Assembly (NCBI GenBank): GCA_002409975.1
Contig: DHOO01000141.1
Location: 1 to 42,547 of the forward strand
Direction of reading: 5' to 3'
DNA length: 42,547 nucleotides
Source: Firmicutes bacterium UBA5388
GTDB taxonomy: Bacteria > Bacillota > UBA4882 > UBA10575
Below, one piece after another: positions 16,080-23,058 of this stretch. The position numbers were made by a program, and so were the translations under genes. The notes under the pieces were generated by a model that saw only the letters and a list, made by a program, of their open reading frames with translations, had not been told where the DNA came from and searched no databases. How positions within the stretch are numbered: the first letter of the stretch is position 1; each line of letters starts with the position of its first letter.

Positions 16080-17450
16080 TTATTTCTTAGCTTGTAAAAA
16101 TTCCTCTCCAACTTTAAAAATATCCCCGGCGCCCATAGTCATCACCAAATCACCTGGGCGGGTCTCTTTTAAGAGATAATCCTTAATTCGATCAAGATCC
16201 CCAACATATCTTACATCTTGATGATATTTTTTTGTTTCATTGGCTAAAGTCTGACTGGAGATATCCCCGGGATTTTTCTCTCTAGCCGCATAGATATCCG
16301 CAAGAATCAGCACATCAGCATCGTTAAAAGCTTGGGAAAATTCGGAGAGAAGATGCCTGGTCCTCGTATAAAGATGAGGTTGGAAGACACACCATACTCT
16401 TCCTGCATATTGGTTTTTAACTGTAGCAAGAGTATTTCTAATCGCCACGGGATGATGAGCATAATCATCCACCACTAAAACCCCGCCGACCTGACCTTTA
16501 ACTTCAAATCTTCTTCGCACTCCAGTAAATTCCAGGAGGTAATCGAGACATTCTTCTACCGGTACCCCCAATTCGGAAACAGTGGCCATCGCCGCTAGGG
16601 CATTTAATAAATTATGCTTTCCCGGAACTTTTAATATTAATTCGCCTACATACTTACCATTCCGATATAACTTTCCTTTTATCCCCATTGGTAAAACAGT
16701 ATCAATCTCAGTACAGCGCCAATCAGCTTCTTTCGACCAGCCGAAAGTTAGAACTGGAGCTTTAGAGACGCTAACTAATTCTTGATAATGAGGGTCTTCT
16801 TGCCATATAACCAGCCTGCCCTCGGGAGGCACTAAAGAGATAAATTCTTTAAAGGTTCGAACCACATCATCAGAAGTAGGAAAACAATCAGGGTGATCCC
16901 AATCCACATTAGTAATAACCGCAATTTTAGGGGAAAGATAGAGAAAAGAACGGCGAAACTCACAAGCTTCCACTACAAAATAAGGGCTTTTCCCAGTCCG
17001 GTGATTCCCTAAAAGTTCTTTCATCTCTCCTCCTACTTCCACAGTAGGGTCTTTACCTCCCTTAATTAAGAGTAAAGAGATCATTGCTGTCGTGGTTGTC
17101 TTCCCGTGGGTTCCAGCCACAGCAATCCCCATCCCTTTTTCTTTCATTAGCGCCCCTAAAAGCTGAGCTCCTTCATAAATCGGAAGTTGTTTCTCCCTAG
17201 CTTTTAGAAGTTCCGGGTTTTGCTCCCCCACTGCATTAGTATAAACCACAACATCAACGTCTTCTTTAAGATGTTCATCATTATGACCATAGTAAATTTT
17301 AATCCCTTTTTCTTCAAGTTCAATTGTATTTCTGCTCCTAATTCGGTCAGAACCGGAAACTTTATACCCGCTTTCTTGAAGAATCTTTGCCAAGGCGCTG
17401 AGTCTCGCGCCACCAATTCCGATAAAATAAAGATGATCTCCTGGTTTCAA
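16080..17450 (-). CDS. murC: UDP-N-acetylmuramate--L-alanine ligase
   Basis: A Mur ligase of about 457 residues adding L-Ala to UDP-MurNAc in the cytoplasm with ATP. Rossmann start LYFIGIGGARLSALAKIL, ATP P-loop GTHGKTTTTAMISLLL (about residue 112), VVDDYAHHPVAI (about 325) and FQPHLYTRTRHLLSEF identify MurC. The central motif reads EACEFRRSFLYLSP instead of the enterobacterial EADESDASFL, a variant type I believe is seen in clostridial MurC. Start is uncertain: TTG 17450 gives (M)KPGDHLYFIGIGG, matching the usual N-terminus, with AAGGA nine bases before. GTG 17492 and TTG 17528 are alternatives with weaker ribosome sites. No other mur or fts genes are adjacent. Confidence 0.93.
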   Translation of the reverse strand: MKPGDHLYFIGIGGARLSALAKILQESGYKVSGSDRIRSRNTIELEEKGIKIYYGHNDEHLKEDVDVVVYTNAVGEQNPELLKAREKQLPIYEGAQLLGALMKEKGMGIAVAGTHGKTTTTAMISLLLIKGGKDPTVEVGGEMKELLGNHRTGKSPYFVVEACEFRRSFLYLSPKIAVITNVDWDHPDCFPTSDDVVRTFKEFISLVPPEGRLVIWQEDPHYQELVSVSKAPVLTFGWSKEADWRCTEIDTVLPMGIKGKLYRNGKYVGELILKVPGKHNLLNALAAMATVSELGVPVEECLDYLLEFTGVRRRFEVKGQVGGVLVVDDYAHHPVAIRNTLATVKNQYAGRVWCVFQPHLYTRTRHLLSEFSQAFNDADVLILADIYAAREKNPGDISSQTLANETKKYHQDVRYVGDLDRIKDYLLKETRPGDLVMTMGAGDIFKVGEEFLQAKK

Positions 17451-17654
17451 CCCTATCCGTCCTTTCTTCAGCCAATCCTTCGTGAGTTTCACATTTTCTA
17501 TTCTATGACGATTAAATGAATAAAACAATATATCTTTTAATAATAATTCCTAAATCTTGTGTTTTCCTCATAAAACTTATGGTCCCCCACCATGAATCAC
17601 CTGTTTTTACTTATTTTATCCATGTCATGGAATAATACTCAACTAGATTATAAA

Positions 17655-17900
17655 TTAAGGAATGCATAATTCAATTATTTAAGATTTGACTACAATATTG
17701 ATAATCCCAAATCTTACATATTTTAGGTTAAATCATAATATATTCTGATTGAGGAACTTCGGAGATTTAACAATCCCCTCGAATATAAATTAAGCACTAA
17801 GTCGTCAACGTTAACTAACGCTTGGCCTGAGCCAAAAACTTGATAAAAGTTCACGTTGATCGACAAGCCTTGAAGTGTTTTCTAAATCGGTCAAAACTTA
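17655..17900 (-). repeat. Intergenic repeat element, copy E (minus orientation)
   Basis: About 245 bp between murC and the zinc-ribbon gene. Its left end (AATTAAGGAATGCATAATTC, CAATTATTTAAGATTTG, ACAATATTGATA) matches the reverse complement of the right end of copy C over about 50 bp. The conserved stem is at 17801-17864: on the minus strand GTCGATCAACGT pairs with ACGTTGACGAC, leaving one A unpaired. Inside the loop are two small hairpins, TTGGC/GCCAA and AACTT/AAGTT. Minus-strand flank GGCTTGTCGAT and TTTGACC are shared with copy C. Copy E seems to end at the terminator at 17905. The remainder of the gap 17451-17941 shows nothing else. Confidence 0.75.
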
Positions 17901-17904
17901 AATA

Positions 17905-17928
17905 AAAAACCCGGGGTGACCCGGGTTT
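17905..17928 (-). terminator. Rho-independent terminator of the zinc-ribbon gene
   Basis: On the minus strand AAACCCGGG-TCAC-CCCGGGTTTTTT: a perfect G+C-rich stem with a U-run, starting 14 bases after the stop codon. Confidence 0.93.
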
Positions 17929-17941
17929 GGTAATAAAAAGC

Positions 17942-18139
17942 TTAAAAATCTTCATTAGATGCATAGATTGTATCCATATCTTCAGTAACTATCTGTTGAT
18001 CACAGACTGGACAAGCAACTACCTCTTCGTTCCCATAACCAAGCCCAAACATTGTTCCACAAAACGGGCATTTTATACTCTCCTCAGCATTATCTGCTCT
18101 TTCAGGGACACTAAGCGGATGTTTACCTTCCTTTGTCAA
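17942..18139 (-). CDS. Small zinc-ribbon protein, unknown function
   Basis: A 65-residue acidic protein with two CxxC pairs, CPFCGTMFG (about residue 24) and CPVCDQQI (about 43), spaced as in a zinc ribbon or rubredoxin-like knuckle. I do not recognise a family. That it is real is supported by the TTG start five bases after GGGGAGGAG and by a strong terminator just after its stop. It is monocistronic, between two copies of the intergenic repeat and next to the spore-protein gene. A regulatory or metal-binding role is possible but unproven. Confidence 0.75.
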   Translation of the reverse strand: MTKEGKHPLSVPERADNAEESIKCPFCGTMFGLGYGNEEVVACPVCDQQIVTEDMDTIYASNEDF

Positions 18140-18236
18140 CTTTTCTCCTCCCCATTTTTTTAATATTTTTCCTTAATAGTATCCTTGCCTATTCATTTAT
18201 TTACACCCATCTCAAAAAAAGAGGTGTTTACTATTA

Positions 18237-18436
18237 GAGGGAATTGCGTAATTACCTAAGCTGTATTTGACCAATTCGGGGAATTCCTCTGGGGCTTGTC
18301 GATTCCACTCGCCTTTGATTTACATTACTTCGTAATGCTGTCGGAAGGCGACGTGAATGACCATATAGCGTTCAATTAAAATTAGGCTATCAATATATTG
18401 TGACCAAATCTAAATAATTAAATTATACAATTCCTC
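18237..18436 (+). repeat. Intergenic repeat element, copy C (most complete)
   Basis: About 200 bp filling most of the gap between the zinc-ribbon gene and the SASP gene. Terminal inverted repeats are GAGGGAATTGCGTAATTA (left) and, read on the other strand, GAGGAATTGTATAATTTA (right). The core stem at 18298-18361 begins GTCGATTC and ends GTGAATGAC, with inner arms CGCCTT/AAGGCG and an apical hairpin CATTAC-TTC-GTAATG. TAGGCTATCAATATATT (18383-18399) occurs identically, on the opposite strand, in copy B (22762-22778). No protein-coding potential is seen. Confidence 0.78.
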
Positions 18437-18514
18437 AATTAACGTAAACACAGGTAGTTTTTAAATGGTTTTTCTCTAACATAACAGGGGAGAATATTAT
18501 TGGGAGGTGCAGCT

Positions 18515-18700
18515 GTGGCCAAACGTAGTATCGTCTCAGATGAGGTCAAATACGAAATAGCAAAAGAACTTGGTTTCGCCGACCGTATTCAGCGAGATGG
18601 GAATACCTACGACTACAGCAATATCACTACCCGCGAAGCGGGTCTGATCGTGCGTGGCTTGATTCAGAAAGCCGCGCAACTGATGGACTCAGAGCATTAG
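18515..18700 (+). CDS. Small acid-soluble spore protein, alpha/beta type
   Basis: A 61-residue SASP. The motif KYEIAKELGFADRIQRDG (from about residue 10) and the second conserved helix NITTREAGLIVRGLIQKAA match alpha/beta-type SASPs, closest in style to the SspF subgroup. These proteins coat DNA in the dormant spore, favour an A-like helix and protect against UV and heat; they are cut by the GPR protease on germination. GTG 18515 lies five bases after GGGAGGTG; the TTG at 18500 precedes that site and is rejected. It should be transcribed in the forespore by sigma-G, though I could not identify a convincing sigma-G promoter. It is the only direct sporulation gene in the window. Confidence 0.9.
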   Translation: MAKRSIVSDEVKYEIAKELGFADRIQRDGNTYDYSNITTREAGLIVRGLIQKAAQLMDSEH

Positions 18701-18704
18701 TCTA

Positions 18705-18728
18705 GAGGGGCGTAACTATGCGCCCCTC
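18705..18728 (+). terminator. Stem-loop after the SASP gene (probable terminator)
   Basis: GAGGGGCG and CGCCCCTC pair across an 8-base loop just after the stop codon. No U-run follows, so it may stabilise the mRNA instead of ending it. Confidence 0.5.
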
Positions 18729-18906
18729 AACCCTTAGATAATCATTTTAGCCCGACATTTTCCTGTTTTGTTTTGTTTACCATAAATTCCATTCCTATCT
18801 TGAGCAGGGTTTTTTATTAAACAAGAGAAATATTAAGAAGCAAAAGGAGGGATCACAATTCCTTAAACTAAGTAAAATTTGTCTATTAGAAATGGAGGAA
18901 CAATCT

Positions 18907-20076
18907 TTGTTACGATTTATACCAAACACTACCAAACTTAACTTCTTATTCTTATTATTTTTAAGTCTGTCTTTATTAATTTTTCTCTCTTTTCCATGTT
19001 TAGCTGCAGATGATAATATAGCAAAGCGTCTGTCGAATTTAGAAAGTCGTTGGGGACACCTCCAACTCGGAGGAGAATTTAGTTTATTGGCTGATTATAA
19101 AGAACGATCATTGGAACGATTTGAGACTCCTGATTTTAAAAACTATTTAAATCTCTACTTTGATGCTCAAATTGACCGCAATTTTTATTTTTATCTACTT
19201 TTGTCCCACTATGATAATTACGGCTATCTTAATCAATTATTCGTTAATGAGGCGGCGGTTAGGTATCGTTCTCCCCACTTATTAGCGGATATCGGTAAAT
19301 TTAAATTTACTCTTGATCCTCTAGGACTAATTGCTGACCATTCAGCTTCCCCTATTCAAGGATTTGCGTTACAAACCGGTAAGTCAGATCTTTATTTCGG
19401 AGGTTTTTATTCCCGCCTTTTTTTAAACCCATTAAAAATAGAAAATGAGATTATAACGATAACCAGTGAGGATCAGTTTGGGCTACGGGTAGCTTTCCCC
19501 AAGCCTGGTTATATGCTTGGAATGACTTTCGTTACTACACCCACTGGCGACCTGAGTGAAACCTCGGCAGGCATCGATCTGATCTCCAATATGTTAGGTG
19601 GAACTTTCCAAAGTGAAGTAGCTTGGTACAAACCAGGAAGAGAAAATTATCAAGAATATAAACACCAAGGAGCTTTAGGTGGGTTAGTCACTTGGAATAA
19701 AACCGTATCCGAGAGGACATATACTGTTAATGCCTGGTATTTTGAAAAAGGATTTTCTCCAATCTCTTCAACTTTAAACGATAGTTTCCTAGAAAAAGGA
19801 GAGATTTTTGTCAACAACTCTTACGGGATCGGTGGCGCTTTTCAGCGGAAATTCGCTCACAATTGGGATGCTACCATTAAAACAGGATTACTATTTTCAC
19901 CGGAACAAATCAATTTCTCTGGAGCACAACTAACTTTCTCCGGTCGTCTGCGAAAATCCTTTTCCGCTGCTAGTAACCTTGAATTCGGGTATGATTCTGC
20001 CTTTGAAGCTGAAGAAGATAAAATTTCTCTTTCAAGATACAATCGATTATTAATACAGTTTAATACGGTATTTTGA
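18907..20076 (+). CDS. Outer-membrane beta-barrel (porin-like) protein
   Basis: About 390 residues. It has a long signal peptide (FLFLLFLSLSLLIFLSFPCLA, cut before ADDN), a short heptad-like stretch (IAKRLSNLESRWG), then about 340 residues of alternating polar/hydrophobic segments rich in Tyr, Phe and Gly, ending LIQFNTVF. An aromatic C-terminal residue is the Bam-recognised signature of outer-membrane barrels. I do not recognise a specific family. No SLH domain is present, unlike OmpM of Negativicutes. TTG 18907, about eight bases after GGAGGA, is preferred over ATG 18892, which overlaps that site. The amidase gene follows 28 bases downstream, suggesting an envelope operon. Confidence 0.72.
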   Translation: MLRFIPNTTKLNFLFLLFLSLSLLIFLSFPCLAADDNIAKRLSNLESRWGHLQLGGEFSLLADYKERSLERFETPDFKNYLNLYFDAQIDRNFYFYLLLSHYDNYGYLNQLFVNEAAVRYRSPHLLADIGKFKFTLDPLGLIADHSASPIQGFALQTGKSDLYFGGFYSRLFLNPLKIENEIITITSEDQFGLRVAFPKPGYMLGMTFVTTPTGDLSETSAGIDLISNMLGGTFQSEVAWYKPGRENYQEYKHQGALGGLVTWNKTVSERTYTVNAWYFEKGFSPISSTLNDSFLEKGEIFVNNSYGIGGAFQRKFAHNWDATIKTGLLFSPEQINFSGAQLTFSGRLRKSFSAASNLEFGYDSAFEAEEDKISLSRYNRLLIQFNTVF

Positions 20077-20104
20077 TCGGTATTATTTGGAGGGAGGAAT
20101 TGCT

Positions 20105-20740
20105 TTGTTCACTAGAAAATTTATTATCGTATGTTTAACCACGATTATGATTTTATCAGCCATAACTATAACAGGAGCAATAGCTCAACCCCTTTCGGGT
20201 ATTAAATTCATTGTTGATGCCGGACATGGTGGTCGAGACCCGGGAGCCGTTGGTGCTAATGGTCTTACGGAAAAACAGATTAATTTACAAGTAGCGCAAG
20301 CTCTCCGCAACTGTCTCATAGAATATGGAGGAGCGACTGTCCAAATGACTAGGGTTAATGATACCTACATCTCTTTGGAATCTAGGGTAAATAAAGCCAA
20401 TATTAACAAAGCCGATCGTTTTATCTCTGTTCATCATAATGGCTCAGTCAATCCAACTCATAATGGTACCGCCGTCTATTCAGGTTCTAAAGGTAGTTCG
20501 AAAAGCCACGACCTAAGAAACAAAGTTCAAAAACGGTTAGTAGAAATGACCGGTCTCCGAGATTTAGGCGCCAATACCGCCAACTTTTACGTTCTCCAAA
20601 GAACTTCAATGCCAGCAATCTTAACAGAAGCCTCTTTTATCACCAATCCGAAAGAAGAAGCTAAGTTAAGAAGCCCTGCTTACCTTTGGCGAGAAGCTTA
20701 CTATATTTACCTAGGAATTGTTGATCACATGGGTAATTAA
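20105..20740 (+). CDS. N-acetylmuramoyl-L-alanine amidase (Amidase_3)
   Basis: A 211-residue exported zinc amidase that cuts the MurNAc-L-Ala bond. Signal peptide FIIVCLTTIMILSAITITGAIA is followed directly by the catalytic domain: FIVDAGHGGRDPGAVG (first His), KQINLQVAQALRN (Glu), SVHHNGSVNPTHNGTAVY (second His) and PAILTEASFITNPKEEAKL (catalytic Glu). There is no separate wall-binding domain, as in CwlD-like proteins. Sporulation or daughter-cell separation are both possible. TTG 20105 follows GGAGGGAGG; the earlier TTG 20087 lies before it. It probably shares a transcript with the upstream porin-like gene. Confidence 0.92.
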   Translation: MFTRKFIIVCLTTIMILSAITITGAIAQPLSGIKFIVDAGHGGRDPGAVGANGLTEKQINLQVAQALRNCLIEYGGATVQMTRVNDTYISLESRVNKANINKADRFISVHHNGSVNPTHNGTAVYSGSKGSSKSHDLRNKVQKRLVEMTGLRDLGANTANFYVLQRTSMPAILTEASFITNPKEEAKLRSPAYLWREAYYIYLGIVDHMGN

Positions 20741-20777
20741 GTTATTATATTATTTCTTAACTTGAGTCGAATAGAAT

Positions 20778-20812
20778 TTAAAAAAGGATACCTAAAAAGG
20801 TATCTTTTTTTA
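20778..20812. terminator. Bidirectional terminator between amidase and polysaccharide-export genes
   Basis: AAAAAAGGATACC and GGTATCTTTTTT form a stem with U-runs on both strands between convergent genes. Confidence 0.88.
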
Positions 20813-20873
20813 AATTTTGAACTTACCAATAGAATCTTAAAACAAAAATTGAAAATAAACATTAACAAACCCA

Positions 20874-21511
20874 TTAAAGTTTGAACAAAGTTTTAATAGC
20901 ACTAATAATTCCAAGGATTACGGAAAACCTAGTTACCTTTTCCCAATTAAGCCAGTGTTCGGAGACGTAAACTGTTAGCCCTTCTTCCATTTTTGGTCCT
21001 GTTGCCGGGTTATCGTTAAATTTGTTCCCTTTCCCCAATGCTATAATCTCCTCACTCTGATCGGGAGAAGAGACTACTACCTTCGCTAGATCTGCTTTAT
21101 AAGTTGGTCCTCCCGCCATAGCAATAGCATCAGCAGCGTAACTATTAGGTTCTAAATTAAAAATTCCCGGTCTATTTACCTCTCCAACCACCTTAATCAG
21201 GATAGTTCTGGTTTCAACAACTACTACACTAACCCGAGGATTGACCAGATATGTAGCTTCTCGGTGATGGTGTTTTGCACCTCTTTCACACTCATCCCCA
21301 CTACCTCCACCTGACCGATTAAAGGAAAAAAGATAGTACCATCGGGTAAAACCGTTATTTGCTGCGCTTGTAAGTCGGGTTGACCCCAGACTCCAATCGA
21401 CAAGACATCTTTCGGACCCAATCGATATTCCGCGCCATAAATAATAAAGCTACTCATTAACATGGTTAGCAACAATAATAAGATTAAAAAGGCACCTTTT
21501 CGTTTCATCAA
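20874..21511 (-). pseudogene. Wza/KpsD-type polysaccharide export protein, frameshifted
   Basis: Two frames form one gene. The 5' part (21224-21511) has a signal peptide (GAFLILLLLLTMLMSSFIIYGA) and the Poly_export start YRLGPKDVLSIGVWGQPDL. It runs on to VQNTITEKL and then leaves frame. The 3' part continues as YLVNPRVSVVVVETRTILIK, then VVGEVNRPGIFNLEPNSYAADAIAMAGG (SLBB domain) and a hydrophobic C-terminus. The break is near 21246-21251 (minus-strand CTACATAT) and looks like loss of one base. Such proteins form or gate a polysaccharide pore in the outer membrane. TTG 21511 or the adjacent ATG follows GGAGG. A sequencing error would also explain the break. Confidence 0.82.
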
Positions 21512-21703
21512 GTAAAAACCTCCAGCTTTAAAGGGATTTTGTATGTAAACTATCTTCCCTCATTAACTAACCGTCTTTCTCTTCAGAGATTTCGATAAAA
21601 ATATACTAAATCCTTCTGTCATCCTTATTATAAAAGTCTGATCAAGAAGGATTATTTTTGCTTATGTCAAATAGATCTTATTTAATGGGAGGTGTGCTAT
21701 ATT

Positions 21704-22720
21704 ATGGATATAGAGACTAAGTTTGTAAATTATTTTTTTCTGATGATCGCTCTTTTTTCAAGCAGCGCCTGTTTAAAACAGCCCTACTTTCCCGGAAAAG
21801 ATCCGGGCCAACTTCATCTCAAAATCAGTTTAGTGGAAAAAGAAAAGATTTCAGTGCGAGCTGTTGCTAGCGAAATTAGAAGACTAGGGGTCTGTTTAAC
21901 AAATAAGAAGCTCCAAGTCAAAAAGGAAGTTTCTTATAACGGCGGAGAGCAGATAATAAGTTTTGATTCATTGTATCCTGGCTTCTGGACAATTGAAGTA
22001 TTCGGAATTGACCGAGAGAATGATCCTATTTTTTATGGGAAGAAAACTAGGGAAATCTTGCCTGGGGAAAAAGCAGAGCTTTCTATGATTATTAATCCTG
22101 GTCCTGGTCGCTTAGAAGTTACAATTGAAATCTCAGAACTGCGCGACCTGGGGGTAGATGTTTCTGAAGGAAAAATCTATGTTTATCTTGACCCAAATAC
22201 CAATCTTTCAACTTCATTTTCCCTAATCTTAGAGGAGAATTACTTGAAAAACGAAAAAGAAATCAAGATACCGGAAGGAACCTATCAAGCGCGAATCAAT
22301 ATTCCGCAAAAATCCAATGCAGTCTATGAAAGCCATTACGAAACGGTCACGATCAGAGCGGGAAAGTTAACCGAACTTTACCTTCAAGCAGACGCTAAGC
22401 TAATAATCGAAGGTAAGATTGATTCTACACCGGCTACTCCAGAAAACTTTAGAGTTACTTGCGAGGAAAAAAACAAACCTCTACTAACCTGGGATCCAGT
22501 TCAGGAATCAGATCTAGACGGCTACTGTCTTTACCGTACTAACAATGAAGGACGTTTTATACTTTTGAAGCAAGTAGATAAAAACACATTTTTATACCAA
22601 GACACCATTGAGAATAAAGATTATTTTAATGATAAAATTGGTTATGCGGTTAGCAGCGTTGACCAAGGCGAAAACGTAAGTTTTTGGAGCGAACCCGTTT
22701 ATCTTACCTATGGTAATTAG
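21704..22720 (+). CDS. Exported lipoprotein-like protein with fibronectin-III-like C-terminus
   Basis: A 338-residue protein of no recognised family. A hydrophobic N-terminus ends LFSSSAC, a loose lipobox that would leave Cys about 23 as a lipid-modified residue. Residues about 40-230 look like two or three beta-sandwich repeats (GQLHLKISL, GRLEVTIEIS, TYQARINIP..). The last 95 residues fit a fibronectin type III module (ATPENFRVTC, LTWDPVQESDLDGYCLYR, GYAVSSVDQGENVSFWSEPV). ATG 21704 follows GGGAGGTG by eight bases. It is divergent from the export gene and has no downstream partner; repeat copy B starts four bases after its stop. A surface or outer-membrane lipoprotein is the likely location. 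Confidence 0.72.
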   Translation: MDIETKFVNYFFLMIALFSSSACLKQPYFPGKDPGQLHLKISLVEKEKISVRAVASEIRRLGVCLTNKKLQVKKEVSYNGGEQIISFDSLYPGFWTIEVFGIDRENDPIFYGKKTREILPGEKAELSMIINPGPGRLEVTIEISELRDLGVDVSEGKIYVYLDPNTNLSTSFSLILEENYLKNEKEIKIPEGTYQARINIPQKSNAVYESHYETVTIRAGKLTELYLQADAKLIIEGKIDSTPATPENFRVTCEEKNKPLLTWDPVQESDLDGYCLYRTNNEGRFILLKQVDKNTFLYQDTIENKDYFNDKIGYAVSSVDQGENVSFWSEPVYLTYGN

Positions 22721-22723
22721 ATG

Positions 22724-22983
22724 GGCTAATTGTGTTGTCCCTATATTCAACTATCACGCCGAATATATTGATAGCCTACTATAAAAAATGCTTCTGCTGA
22801 GGTTGATTCATCCTTGTTTGTAGTAGGTAGCTGGGATAAGCCACTACTTAAAGAATGCCTTCGATGTTTGTCGATTCATCTGGCTCATGTTTTGTTACTA
22901 GATGATAACCAGATGAACGACTTGCAAGCAACACACTATATATTATATCTTGACCTCAAATTAAGGTAACAACGCAATTAGCT
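22724..22983 (+). repeat. Intergenic repeat element, copy B
   Basis: About 260 bp between convergent genes. Terminal inverted repeats GCTAATTGTGTTGT (22725-22738) and ACAACGCAATTAGC (22969-22982). The core stem at 22870-22921 is the cleanest of the family: GTCGATTCATCTGG pairs with CCAGATGAACGAC over 13 base pairs with a single unpaired A. AATATATTGATAGCCTA (22762-22778) is the exact reverse complement of a segment in copy C. It fills most of the gap 22721-23058; the rest is the nfnB terminator. Confidence 0.78.
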
Positions 22984-22995
22984 TAGTTGAGAAAC

Positions 22996-23029
22996 AATCA
23001 AGCCGCCCGTAATTACGGACGGCTTGATT
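22996..23029 (-). terminator. Terminator of the nfnAB operon
   Basis: On the minus strand AATCAAGCCG, then TCCGTAATTACGGG and CGGCTTGATT followed by GTTTCTC. A long, nearly perfect stem, 29 bases after the stop. Confidence 0.85.
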
Positions 23030-23058
23030 ATCTTTAATCTCCACAACAAACTTTAAGT

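Noticed and set aside
20874..21511. Programmed ribosomal frameshift in the export gene
   Set aside because: There is no slippery heptamer or downstream stem at the junction, and such proteins are not known to use one.
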